Shown here piece by piece: positions 53,252-64,000 of a DNA stretch of 64,000 nucleotides (within the stretch, counting starts at the first letter, position 1; each line of letters opens with the position of its first letter). Both the position numbers and the translations under genes were made by a program. The notes beneath the pieces were generated by a model, which had not been told where the DNA came from, made no database searches, and saw only the letters and a list, made by a program, of their open reading frames with translations. The stretch is from Schizochytrium sp. TIO01 (taxonomy: Eukaryota; Sar; Bigyra; Thraustochytrida; Thraustochytriidae): the NCBI GenBank assembly GCA_004764695.1, contig SMSO01000014.1:1191148-1255147 (forward strand), given 5' to 3'.

Positions 53252-54578
53252 TCACGAAACAGGAGAAGCAGGGTTCAGGGTCCAGTCGCTCATTTGAGAT
53301 TGGAAAACAGTTTGCAGCCTGGATCCTATGTGAAGTAGAAGCTGGGCAAAACCTTCACCAGTGACCGACCCATCTTTAACAACATCAGAGAATGTAATAT
53401 TGAGCCAGCGAAAGTTTTGCGGATAACTCAGTACAACAATTAGCCGACTACGCTGTGCACGATCATCATACCAAGCGACCGCACCTTGTGCAATCACTGA
53501 CGTGATGTGTTGAACTTTGCTGGTTGCAGTACCGTCTTCCGAGCGAGGTGCTGATGCGTTTTGATACGACCTCATGGCCTCATGCGTTGACCGTGTTGAA
53601 GTCATAGCTACAACTGTAGCTTTTGCTTTTCCAACAAAAGGATCAGACGGAGGGTTTTGCCCTGGGAGCCCTGTTTGCATAGTTGATGACGAAAGTTGTT
53701 GTGGATGAAGTTGCTGGGGTTTCTGAGGGCGTCCCGACACTTGCGGTGGAGGCAACACTAGATCCAGTACACTCTGGGGGCCTAAGAGTCGAGCGCGGCA
53801 TTAACTCATCTTTACGCTTAATAATAAAGACAACATCCTCGTCATTTGCTTTGAAAGAGACATCTGTTGGCTTATGATGCGGAGTATTCCAAGTCTTTCG
53901 ATTATACATAACTACAGTATCGTCATCAGGAACATCAACAGTCTCTAATTCAAGCGCCTTAAAGCTTAACAGCCGATCCATCTCTTCGGCACTCTGGTAA
54001 GCTTTCCAGTAGTAGTCGGCAACCTCATCGGCCTTCACGCCAGGAAACGACATGTCTAATCGTAGATTAAGACGTTTGACGTCGTCCATTCCTTGCCCCC
54101 TGCTACCAAAGAAGTTTTCGGTGACACAATGATGCAGTTGAAAATCATCCAAAGGAAAAACGTATGGCGCAGGGAGTTTAAGAGGCTTCCACGATTTAAG
54201 TGACTCTGCAACAAGTGCGTGGACATAGGATTGTGCAGCATCAGCACCTTCCCGGCATAAAACGCGCTGGCCTGCTAATGTGGAGGGTCCGGAGGCAAGT
54301 TTCATGAACGCCTGCATAAACTTTTGATGCATTTGCAACTGTAAACGTAATGCTGAATTCTCTCGAATAATGTCAACTGTTTCACTGGAGATATTATTCT
54401 GCACTTGCATTTCTAGTTGCTTGATCTTCGCCCTGAAGCTTTCGCGCTCATCCTTTAGCTGCTGATTTGTTTGGCGAAGCTGCTCAAGCTCATATTTACG
54501 TTTGAGGCGGCTTGCACGGCTCTGCTCTGCCGTGCGCTGCCGCTTCTTCTGTACCGCATCATCTTCGTCGGCATCCAT
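53252..54578 (-). CDS. bZIP protein with START-like C-terminal region (two frames)
   Basis: ATG 54578 starts a bZIP: basic region RTAEQSRASRLKRKYELEQ near residues 15-35, then a leucine-rich coil (about 30-75). Downstream, helical and beta-strand segments (WKAYQSAEEMDRLLSF; DEDVVFIIKR) resemble START-like domains seen attached to bZIPs in oomycete-type proteins. That frame ends at 53643. A second frame, +1 relative, covers 53252-53758 and holds the missing end (HITSVIAQGAVAWYDD, RSRLIVVLSYPQNFRWLN). The junction may be a tiny 34-nt GT-AG intron (53782-53815, giving about 430 residues), a base-call error or a true frameshift. A Pro/Gln-rich stretch lies between the two START-like parts. Likely a nuclear regulator with a lipid-sensing fold, by analogy. 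Confidence 0.65.
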
Positions 54579-57500
54579 GCTCACGAGAGACTCTTTAGAC
54601 CTTGAAAAAAGTTTCTCGACTGTTCAACGACAAAAAAAGGCTCTCTCGCTCGCTCCACGCTGGTGTTAGTGTTGACTTCACAGAACACCAACCCGTGGAA
54701 GGTTTATAGTCCCGTTCTAACACTAGTCGTAGAGTTTTCCTTCAAAAAAAGTATACAAGCAATCGATGCAGAGTTGCGTGAATCAATGAAGTGTACAAAA
54801 TACTAAGGTTGCTGGGAAACCTCTCGACCTTTCAATTACAATGGAATGTAGCCTGGTTCGCGCCTCAAATGAGTGCGAAGCTAAAGCTGGGATTACTTAA
54901 AGAATATGCAACAAGACTTAAGGCTTCGAAGTAGGACCGGAGCTCTTACAATCTATGTCTGACTTGGCAAGTTACACGATGTCCTTTCCAAGGAGGACTC
55001 CACGTGCTTCGCGCTGACGATCACAACCACACTAAGCAGCAGATCTTCCACAGGAGAGTCCAGAAGAACTCTGCGCGGCAGCTCAAAGTTTACAGTTAGA
55101 GTCAGCCAGAGTCCACAGGCGCTGTTGACGCCTTTCTTGCAGGCGTTGGTATCCACAGTGAAGCGTAAGCACGTCTTGTTGGCGTTATGCCGAGAGCTGT
55201 CAGTAGTCCTGAAATCCAGCTCAGTGAGCTGCAAACTACAACAACAAAATCCAAGCAAAAGCGAAGTTTCGAATCCCAGTTTCTACACGATTCTCAACGT
55301 GACATAGAAATTCCTAATGCTCGAGAGAGATCTCGATATTGCGAGAGTACTTGGTCAGAGTTTTGTCACCGGTTGACCAAAGATGAGAATGATGATGCTG
55401 CTGACAACGATTCCTCCTCCTCAGTCAGGAACGAGGAGAGTCGCAAGTGGCTTATAGAGCGGCCGCACAAGTCAATAATATACCTAAAACTCATTTGTGA
55501 ATAGGTACAATAGTGAGATATAAATTTATCCCACTTGTGCAATAGTCTAGTGTGGCAGCGAAGGAAGAAGAGCGTGAGTGCGCAATCATGAGCAAGGCAA
55601 ATAAAGGAGGGAGTACTACATTATCAGGTAATGGAGGTTAGTAATGGGCAGGAAGAAGGAAGGAAGAAAAAGGAAGAAAGAACTTGAAAGCGCTTGCAAG
55701 AGATGAAGAAAACAATCAGGAAATACTACGAGAAGGTGAGGCATTGTCGGCATGAATCATCTATCAAGGCGGATCAATGAAATTCAGGGCCATTTTAGTC
55801 ATCAGCTAGAATAACCCTGAATGTCCTCGTGTCAGCCTAAGACCCTCCCTAGACTTCGCGATTCCAACACATTTAGTAAATGAAAAAGCAAGGACCTGCA
55901 AGTTGATAGAGAGGCTAATCCCGCGTACACAATGATTTAAATCATATGTACATTTCGCACTTTGCTTGTGCTTGATTGTTACGATGGGGAAGTACATGCG
56001 AATGGAAGCACAAATTGATGCTCGTAACAGGGAATCTGAGCGAAACAGGTACAAGAGTTGTGACGACAACATTCTTTGAAGATCCCCAGATATGGTGAAA
56101 ATGAGATCAGCTGTTGAGCTCCTGTGCTAGCAGAGATCTTGCCAGCTTTTAGTGAGCTGCATAACACCACCAAAATACCGCACATGAAGCCATTTATTTA
56201 TTTGCAATATTTTGCTACTAATAGATAGGAGCTAAGTACAAAGGTTGATTTGCGATCATGGACGAAATGAAATCTTCGCTCCATAGTTTTTAGTCTTATA
56301 TTTTTAAAAACTAAGATAGGAAAGAAGCAAATAGTAAAGTATTGCACATCTTTTGTTCTGCGAGTTGAACAATATAAACAAGTAGTCTTTCAAAGAGAGA
56401 AGCTCCTATTAGTTCAAAAGAATTCTATAACACGGGTGTTAGTTTATATTTACTAGAGCCTCTTGCTACGAGCACAAAAGCAACGTTGGAGTTATCTGAC
56501 TGATTCAACTTCTGCGAGCATGCACCTAATTTTCGCAGCTATTGATTCTTAATGTAGCCATTATAAATTCATTTATTAGCAGCTTGCTTGAGACCTTTAA
56601 GGGAAGCATACCGAGGCATGCAACTATAAGGCAAAGAAAGCCTCTGTCCTTCATTTTACCATTTTAACACCCAACGCAGGTGTATACGCTCAACATAGAT
56701 TTTCCCAAAGAATATTTGCAAAAATCAATCTATTTGTGGCATAATAGTCAACAACGATTGTTTACAGGTGTCGCCATGTTTTTGCCTTCTTAGATTTGCG
56801 CAAGTTTCATGATGTTCACGCGGCGAATTGGAATAACGAGTTCCCAATTGAATTTTGTCAACTAAGTAATAGGTGCACTGTAGAATTCACACTCTAAAAA
56901 GATACTCCATGAAGCTGCTTTAGACAGTGCAGATGGTATGAGCACTTCCTGTATATAAGAACCAAAGAAAGAATTTGCGCACTTCACATGGGTGCTCGAC
57001 AAGCCTGCGACCCTGCTCTGGGACTAAATATTAGAAATTCATTTAATAATGAACGCTCGTTTCAATTTGAAGTCTGCCAGTGTATTTCCTTCATCTCCAT
57101 ATTGCTACTACATGTTTACTCTCATGTCTTGACTTGAGTTTTAAATGGGTTAATCGTTAACTAGGAGTGATATGTAATTCTTATAGAGTCCATCAGACTC
57201 TAACATCTCCACTCAAAATTCATTTGCTGCCCTCCCAAATCTCAGAGCTTATTTGAAGCAAGACATTTCCTAGTTGTACCTCTACATCAAGAAAGCTATC
57301 CTTGTGTGATACATAATAGTTGATGAGATGGACTGCCTAGGAAAACACGCATTTTTTTCGTTTAAAAAAATAATATTAAAAAGAAAAGATGATTCAAATA
57401 ATATTAAAATGTTTACAGAAAATATAATAAAACTGTATTCAGCTCGTACTCAAGAACTTCCCTCAATCTTTTGCGATGGTATTGTCACGACGATTGTCAC

Positions 57501-58170
57501 AATGCTATAATAAATTTTGTATTACACAAAGCTCAGGCCTAGGAAGGCAGTGAGTAACTTAAAGTTGAACTTTAAAACTTAGACTTTAAGTTTCAGACCT
57601 CCCTCCTTCCTGTCCTGGACACACCTTCATGTGTTCGTTTCGTTCCGGAACGCATTGCCTACACGTTTCGAGTGAGCCTGTTGGGTACCCCAAAGTTGTA
57701 AGATAGATGTTCTGCCCTCCCAGCTAATGAGCCAGCTGAGATGATTTAATGATGTGATTTAACTTGGAGAGTTGTTGCAAGTCGTTAACTTGTCATCTAG
57801 AAACATATTCAACTTGAGCTTTAAGATCATGCCGTGAGACTTCAGAGTTTATGAGTTCACCGCGCTCCTATTAAAGTTTATGCTGCGACCAGGCTCTGTT
57901 TCTAGCCTAATAGGCAATGATTCTAAATAAGCCCGCTCTTTAAAAACAAAAATTAATTAATTAAAAAAAATGCCTTCATTGCAGGGTCGCAGTGTGAGTG
58001 ATGATTTATCATGAAATCCCCGATGAACTGTGACCCATATTTACATCAGAGCCGTCAATATGGCGCAAGCTTCCCCAAGTAACTTTGCATTCGCATGGAT
58101 GAAGTTTACTCCAATCGTTATGTCCTCTGCTTCTCGGGTACGCATTGCGCGGCACGTGCAGAACATGTTT

Positions 58171-58202
<32 letters not shown>

Positions 58203-58953
58203 TAAGTTCTTCCGAGTCAACTTAAAGAAAGTAAGCGATAAAACATTATAAGGCCTATGTTTCTTTCCTTATTTGTATTACAAAACACTTTCCTCATTTG
58301 GCGCGGGTGTGCTAAGATAAATGATAGGAGGACCATAGGAGGTACATTGGTTGTGCGATTCTGCTCTATAAAAAATGGAGGATTGAGCAAAAGAGCGAGA
58401 GATGATGAGGTCTGCTTGCCATGTGGCTTGGCAGATCATGATGGCTCAATTGGGATTGTTAGCGACTCAGCGAGGGAAGTGCAGAGAGCGTGAGGAACAC
58501 AAAGATCGCTCCATCTTCTCTAACGCGGGTACGATTGTGGCTCGAACTTGGCTCTGCAGTCTCACAACCTGCACACCTTGCTATTGGGCACTCTAACTAA
58601 AGAGCTTCTGATAAGCTCATTCATAGAAACACAAGTGAAGACACTCAATAGAAGCTTGGTCAAGGTCTCTCGGAAAACAAATCCTCAACTAGTGCAGTGA
58701 GGACTTGTGAAAGGACTGCAGGCTCCCAACGAGCTAGTCTTCTGCAAAAGGCTACTAAGCAGAGCGGTTAGTGTTGCGTTTGCTTTTCCTGCTACTTCGC
58801 TACTTTTACGGCACCACAGGGAATCACCAGAAATAACGGGGTGGCGTTCCATACAAAGTTTGGAGAGGAAACTAGTCTCGAAGCGTACAAGTAGCTTGCA
58901 CAAGTTTGCACAAGCATCAAATCGGGTATCTAAGGTGATACACCATCGACGCA
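54579..58953. other. Gene-poor region
   Basis: About 4.4 kb with no confident gene. A plus-strand frame at 55187-55504 (105 codons, ATG start, Ser/Asp/Arg-rich) might be a small gene, but has no signature. From about 55500 to 57500 the sequence is AT-rich and empty. A (TTTC)n microsatellite sits at 58168-58203. Short frames near 58257-58596 look like chance. Confidence 0.5.
58168..58203. repeat. (TTTC)n microsatellite
   Basis: About nine TTTC units in the gene-poor region, about 750 bp upstream of the TIR-like/methyltransferase gene. Confidence 0.85.
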
Positions 58954-61900
58954 ATGGATAGCAAAGCAAGTGGAACCAGGGAGCGGAGCTCTAGCAGGAT
59001 GTCTCCACCGTTTGCGCGCAGAATGCAAAGTTGGTCCAAGAAGTCTAGTAGAAGCTCAATTGCAGACACCCAACCCCCTAGAGGCCTTGATGTCATGAAG
59101 AACATTGTTGCCTCAACACGAAACCTGAATGTCGAACAGGTCAACTTGGCTCGGGCCAAAGGCCTTGATGAGGTCGGCGAAGAAGCCCTTCAAGAATGGG
59201 GTACAGCTATGGATGAAGCCAACCACAGGAGGATCGAATCAGGCAAAGTTGCTACTCGAGAATTTGATCAAGTAAATCGCGGTGTCTCCCTTGAATTTAT
59301 TCTGCGACTTGCTGAACATGTAAAATCCACAGAACCTCGTCTCTACAAAAAGCTCAAGACAAAGGACCTTGTTCATGGCTACCAAGCAGAGCTCAATTCG
59401 GACGGAAAATTTATCAATGGCGCTGACCCCCCCCCCTACTCCATCCGCGCTTTGACTCAGCCATGCTTAAGTAACATGGTTGACTTTTTCACGGACCATG
59501 CGGATCATCCTGCGAGTCTAGAGCTAAAGCAAAGGCTTCAGCAATATGACATTCCTGAACTTCGGAAATACACGCAAACTCAGCAAGCCTTGGCCACCCT
59601 GCGAAGTGATCATGTACAAATTCATGCGTCCATTGCAGACGAGGACGAGGATGTCAATGTTGACGAAGTCAGGGAGGAATTTGGCGAAGGAGCAAATGAT
59701 CGTGATGTCGAAGATATCCCATGGTTTGGTCGTGCAGATTACTTTGTCAGCCACGCCTGGATATCAAATTTCAGTGAGTTAGTGGAGGCGCTAAAAAACC
59801 CACGCTCAACAGGATCTGAATCTTTTGCACAACATATCAGAAAGTATTTCTGGATCGATGCATTTGCAGTGAATCAACATTACGACATCCCGGATGTTCG
59901 TGAAAATGCTCGCATTGCCAAGAAACGTAAAGAAGACCTCAACAACTTTGAATATGTCATTGAGAATGTTAATGAAGGTGTAGCTATCTTCATGTCTCCA
60001 TGGTTTGAGCCAACAATCCTCAACCGGTCATGGTGCTGGTACGAGATTGCAGTTGCTCTAAAAAACAGCAAGAAATTGAACATGGCTTTAACCAACAAGG
60101 CAGCGTCGGCTCTGCGAGAGGCTGCTACTGCATTTACTGAAGATGAAAGATTGCGAACGAAACAGCAGGAAAGACATGTCACAAGCTGCTCTACCATGCT
60201 CAGCAATATTGATGTGGAGTCTAGCAGCTGCACCCTGGATGTGGATCATGAATATATTATGCGACAGATTGAAGAAAAGTCAGGTGGTGCGTCACTTGTC
60301 ACTAAGCATGTGAAGCTGAATATTGCTGGACTTTTTATGACTACCGCAGACTCGCTGCTGGAGACACAGGACGCAAAGGGAATTGATCGGCTGTACAAGG
60401 CTTTAATTCAACAGTTTGATTCTGCTCCCCAAGAGCAAGCAGCAATGATGAACAAGCTCGTCCGTACGCTCATGGTCACTGGTCGGCTTGATCAAGCTGA
60501 GATGTTCTGCAAAGAGGCTATCGACATTCAGAATAGGCTCATTCAAAAGGAGCGTAATCCGAACAACCTAAAGAGCATCAAGCTTGATCTCGCGGTTAAT
60601 TTGAATTCATTGGGCCGCCTGTATGGCGAGACACCAAAACTTGACAATCTTGAGCAAGCACTATCAGCTCTTCATCAGGCAGAAGAAATCCGTCGCGAAT
60701 ATAGATCTCCTGATCTTCATGAGGTTTTGTATAATATCGGTCGTGTTCTTGTTTTACACTATGAGCAATGCTATGTCCCATCACTAGATTCAATAGCGAA
60801 ACGTGCTCAAGATTTACAAAAAGCCAAGAGTTTATTAGAGGAGTCTAGAGAGCTTCAAGATGAACTTCAACATGAACTTCAAAAAGTTTCCAAGAACAAG
60901 GTAATGCCTTCTCTAGGAGCGTGCTATGTGTTTCTTGGCAAGGTCACCGACCTACTAGGTAGCATAGAAGATAGCTATACCAATGTTGCAGACTGTGCAG
61001 CTGAATATGATGCAAGCAAAGATGAAGCATATGAATATTTTCAGCTGGGTGAACTTCAACAACAAAAGGATTTGGGCCGCATGACCCTCGGATCTATTTG
61101 ACCCAGCTTGATACAGCCCGACATTTCGTTCGCCCGCACACATGGGTGCCTAAAGCTGCATGGCGGCTTTTAGTAAATGCTCATAATAACTTACAAATCC
61201 AGGCTCATATGAAAGGTGTCAATGCAATCAAGATTCTCGAGTGTGAAGTGGAAATGATGAAGCTCTTACAGGATCTCAACACTTACCGGGAAGAAGACGT
61301 CATAGAAGAGGAGGAGTTCCCCGGAAGCTCAAACTTGATTGATGTGAGCTTAAAATCCATCAACTGGATTTATATGTATCGACCCCATCTGTATGATTCA
61401 AGAGAAGCCCAAGATCTCATCGAGTCAATTTTTGGCTTTGGTATCGAGAGGGCTGGTTCAAAGCAACTTCTGGCGCTTGGGATTTTGGAAAGGATGCCAG
61501 GGGCTACAATTGAATTCTCTAGTGAGTTCTGCCAAAAGGAGAGGGAATATATGTCACAGTTGCGAACACCTTCAAAATCACCGTTTGCTATTCCTGCTCA
61601 ACTCGAGATGGGGATGGAGACGATGCTTTCTGGCCTTCCTCCCGGCATTGCTGATATCATTGTAGCCGATCCTCCCTACAATATTTCAATTGACTCTACA
61701 TGGGATGAGGTGGGTCACCGCAAGTTTATACGAAACATCGAGTCATGGGCAAGTCACCTTGTGCGCGCTCTCTCGCCTGAAGGGATTGGTTTTGCCTTTT
61801 CTGACATGTCTTACGCATCTTATTGGATTCATGCACTCAGAACAGCTCGTGGCGACTCATCACCAGAAGTTATAGTTGAGTCGGCTATATGGTACAAACC

Positions 61901-62480
61901 AGACGCAGCCTGGAGAAAACAGTTTATTGATTCGAATCCTCAACTGAAGAGCTCATCAGCATTCGATGCTCCTCAGATTGTAAGAGAATCTACGGAGGTG
62001 GCGATTATATTTCGGCGGTCCTCGTCTGCTGCAGGGAAGTTTACTGATGTTTTGAGAAAGAAACTTAACAACGATGCAGCGAATGTGTGGAAAATCGGGA
62101 AATGTGTAGAACCTGAACGCTTGCAAAACGAATATTGGCACGCTGCTCAGAAGCCTCTTAGCCTAATGCGTATTTTAGTTGACATCGGTGTTGAGTTTGC
62201 CAAAGATCGACAAGCGAAATCAGCGGATCCTACGATTTCACTTCAAGATGTTAAAAAGCGTGATATTCTTGTCCTTGAGCCCTTTCTCGGTACTGGAAGC
62301 GGTTCCATTGCTTCTATGGAGCTGGGGCTTCCAGCGATTGGGTGCGACTTAGATTACAAAGATGTGGAGGCAACAAGATTTCGAATCGAAAGCATGATCT
62401 CTAAACCTGCCCCCAAATCCTCTTCATTTATCAGTCTTCGGAAAAGTATATCTGGATTTACTCGAACCAAAAAAAGATAA
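58954..62480 (+). CDS. TIR-like + TPR + beta-class DNA amino-methyltransferase (one -1 frame change)
   Basis: About 1,174 residues if one frame change is bridged. Part 1 (ATG 58954 to TGA 61101) has a disordered basic N-terminus and helices. A TIR-like effector-type domain follows: YFVSHAW near 263-269, WIDAFAVNQH at 300-308 and the Trp-rich RSWCWYE near 360. Helical TPR-like repeats run from about 475 to 710. The frame then ends, but the -1 frame is open from 61053 and continues to 62480 with no ATG near its start. Part 2 is a methyltransferase of the beta group: catalytic DPPYN near 906, HAAQKP near 1063 and the S-adenosylmethionine motif FLGTG near 1111. Motif IV precedes motif I, as in bacterial N6-adenine/N4-cytosine enzymes. 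Eukaryotic adenine methyltransferases are usually of the MT-A70 type. The break may be an indel error, a pseudogene step or frameshifting. Confidence 0.7.
59427..59436 (+). repeat. Run of ten C inside the TIR-like gene
   Basis: The run encodes D-P-P-P-Y in frame and the gene stays open on both sides, so its length is probably right here, but it is a hotspot for indel error or mutation. Confidence 0.8.
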
Positions 62481-62766
62481 TTATAAATCAAATTCATGAG
62501 CAACATAGTTAATCGAGGCATTTTCAGTCCAAATCTAGTTTTGTGTATGGCTCGGCCCATCGTATTTTTGTGTCCATGCTTAATGGAACCCTTTAGCTTT
62601 TACCAAGTCAGGGCACAAACGTATGCTCTCTTTCATTGAAGATACAATTTCAAAGCTTGTCTCGACTGAAGCAAAACAAATACACTATTCCAACATAAAA
62701 GGTAAGAAAAAAATAGTCAGATTGGACGCAGTTGCAGTTTATTTTCTTTTTTAAAGAAATATCTAT

Positions 62767-64000
62767 TTAATCGAGCTTGAGTTGTTTGTAAATGTATTTG
62801 GTAAAGGAAAGCGACGCAAAAAATCCTACCGTGCCAAGCATAAGGGATACACCATAAGATAGAATCAACATGTATCCGAAGAAGAAGGTGGTTTGAAGAG
62901 TTCCAGTCATACGGCTCCGTGCAGAGTAGTAATAGAATGAGTAGAGGTAGATGAAGATTCCGGTGGAGCCTCCAAAGAGCAAAGAGCGCCACCACCAACG
63001 GTGATCTTCAGCTGCCAACTGAAAGTATACCAACGTCACTGTAATTGCAGCGGTGACGGTGAGCAACAGGACAAATGCAAGGAAGAGAATACCGTAGAGA
63101 GAGTACACCTTATGCCCCCAAATGCTTGTGAAAATGTAGTGTACCTCAATGTAGATAGCACTGAAAGGGAGAAATCCAGCTACTAGCACTTGAGTAGCCG
63201 CCTTGTACCAAGGCGAAGCAGGGACCTGACGCGGCACCTTGCTTGTTCTACAAGGAGCCTCGAAAGGAGTGGCATTACGCTTACCAACAATAGCACCCAA
63301 AACTGTAAGCGGAAAGGTTGTCAAGAGATGAATGGCAAAGACAGAGACAATAGTCCAGAATGGCAATGCAGCGGTGGAGTCGTAGGAGATCGCCACAGTG
63401 TTGCAGACGCAAAACATAAGGAACAGAGGACCAGGGAAGAGCACGGAGGTCAGAACCGTGTTCCAAACCCAGTTAAAGCCACCCATCTGCTTGTACACAT
63501 AGGCAGAAACATAACCAGAAGTACCAGCAGTGAGAGGGTAAAGGACAGCAATCACCATTGGGAGGTTACCCTTCTTGCCCGGCGAAAAGGCAAAAAGAGC
63601 AAGAACCAGCAGAAGAACAGTTGTGCAAAGAAGGTGAGTTCCTGAACCCAGAATTGCCGCAAACAGAGTCTTGTTCATGGGGAACCGGAAAACATCGGCA
63701 TGGAGGAGCTTCCAGCCAGATTCATCCTCAGCACCAAATTCTTCCTCTTCATCAGCCAGAAGGTAACGCATGTCGTTATGAAGCACGCGAACCATGATCA
63801 TAGCGAGGAAAGTAGTCAGGAGAATGACTAAAACGAAACTGTTGATGATGCTGAGCCAGTGAATCTCCACGGTAGCGGGGAGAAAGTCTGCCTTCTGGTA
63901 GCGCTCTACGCGGTCTTCGTAGCGCACAGTAGACTCCTTCCACATTACAGCATAAGTGAAGTCCACGGTAATTTCTGAATCAACATCAGTAATGTCGAGG
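62767..64000 (-). CDS. TM9SF/nonaspanin, N-terminus outside window
   Basis: The reverse frame is open from the window edge to the stop at 62767, about 411 residues, the C-terminal two thirds of a transmembrane 9 superfamily protein. Eight or nine hydrophobic spans can be seen, starting near WLSIINSFVLVILL; conserved landmarks are HADVFRFP, GSGTHLL, a YVYKQMGG loop, FEAPCRTSKVPRQ and the WWWRS-to-YSFYYY segment. The C-terminus ends in KYIYKQLKLD, the typical short cytosolic tail that keeps these proteins in Golgi and endosomes. They act in adhesion, phagocytosis and glycine-rich membrane-segment sorting. The start codon and large lumenal N-terminal domain are outside the window. Which TM9SF member it is cannot be told. 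Confidence 0.93.
   Translation of the reverse strand, partial: LDITDVDSEITVDFTYAVMWKESTVRYEDRVERYQKADFLPATVEIHWLSIINSFVLVILLTTFLAMIMVRVLHNDMRYLLADEEEEFGAEDESGWKLLHADVFRFPMNKTLFAAILGSGTHLLCTTVLLLVLALFAFSPGKKGNLPMVIAVLYPLTAGTSGYVSAYVYKQMGGFNWVWNTVLTSVLFPGPLFLMFCVCNTVAISYDSTAALPFWTIVSVFAIHLLTTFPLTVLGAIVGKRNATPFEAPCRTSKVPRQVPASPWYKAATQVLVAGFLPFSAIYIEVHYIFTSIWGHKVYSLYGILFLAFVLLLTVTAAITVTLVYFQLAAEDHRWWWRSLLFGGSTGIFIYLYSFYYYSARSRMTGTLQTTFFFGYMLILSYGVSLMLGTVGFFASLSFTKYIYKQLKLD

Noticed and set aside
55240-55290. TTCGAATCC, resembling a tRNA T-loop
   Set aside because: No D-arm, anticodon arm or acceptor stem pairing could be found around it.
57328-57510. 60-codon frame starting at 57328
   Set aside because: It is AT-rich, Lys/Ile/Asn-biased and lies in an empty spacer, as expected by chance.
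59425-59445. ADPPPY near residue 158 of the TIR-like gene, looking like a methyltransferase DPPY motif
   Set aside because: It is made by a run of ten C, lies far upstream of the real methyltransferase domain and lacks the surrounding strand pattern. The true motif is DPPYN near 61668.
1-64000. CRISPR arrays, rRNA, insertion sequences of bacterial type
   Set aside because: No regularly spaced repeats, no rRNA-like stretches and no bacterial transposase frames with inverted ends were seen; short repeats are simple microsatellites.

Overview
The window is nuclear DNA from a compact-genome eukaryote, most likely a heterotrophic, flagellate-forming stramenopile of the labyrinthulomycete (thraustochytrid) kind. 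Seen directly: long, mostly intron-free eukaryotic genes on both strands, a few GT-AG introns of about 90-270 bp, AT-rich spacers with microsatellites, and typical eukaryotic families (Nup107, Sec20, membrin, VPS33, EHD, TM9SF, TAM41). A DNAAF1/LRRC50 dynein-assembly factor implies motile cilia, and a bZIP protein with a START-like C-terminal region is a style known from oomycetes and relatives. The taxonomic call is inference.

Layout. 1-1.4 kb: truncated acidic, disordered protein (-). 1.7-6.8 kb: AT-rich, essentially gene-free, with small repeats. 6.8-10.3 kb: Ski2/DDX60-like helicase (+). 11.8-16.1 kb: cytochrome b5 (one intron that splits the second heme histidine codon), a Sec20-type SNARE and an unknown helical protein (+). 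16.6 kb: Sm/LSm protein (-). 18-23.5 kb: EHD ATPase, TAM41 and cathepsin Z (+). 23.7-29.9 kb: a membrane protein, a helical-repeat-like protein and a membrin/Bos1 SNARE (-). 31.2-34.6 kb: Nup107 (+). 35.2-47 kb: DNAAF1 (-), a MARK/SNF1-type kinase with a UBA domain (+), a small basic protein (-), VPS33 (+, two exons) and a coiled-coil protein (-). 48.2-49.8 kb: a decayed Fanzor (eukaryotic TnpB-like RNA-guided nuclease) beside another decayed coding fragment. 50.6-54.6 kb: RIOX-type JmjC oxygenase (+) and the bZIP-START protein (-, needs a frame change). 54.6-58.9 kb: gene-poor. 59-62.5 kb: a TIR-like + TPR + prokaryote-type beta-class DNA amino-methyltransferase open frame, interrupted by one -1 frame change. 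62.8 kb to the edge: TM9SF (-), N-terminus outside the window.

Most of the genes are housekeeping genes for membrane traffic (Sec20, membrin, VPS33, EHD, TM9SF, cathepsin Z), nuclear and ribosomal functions (Nup107, LSm, RIOX, helicase) and cilia (DNAAF1, perhaps its neighbours). They look like independent transcription units, not an operon. Two loci stand out. One is the TIR-like/TPR/DNA-methyltransferase fusion, an architecture I do not know from eukaryotes. The other is the Fanzor relic, whose RuvC-I, -II and -III and zinc-ribbon motifs can all still be read although they are spread over different frames with several stops.
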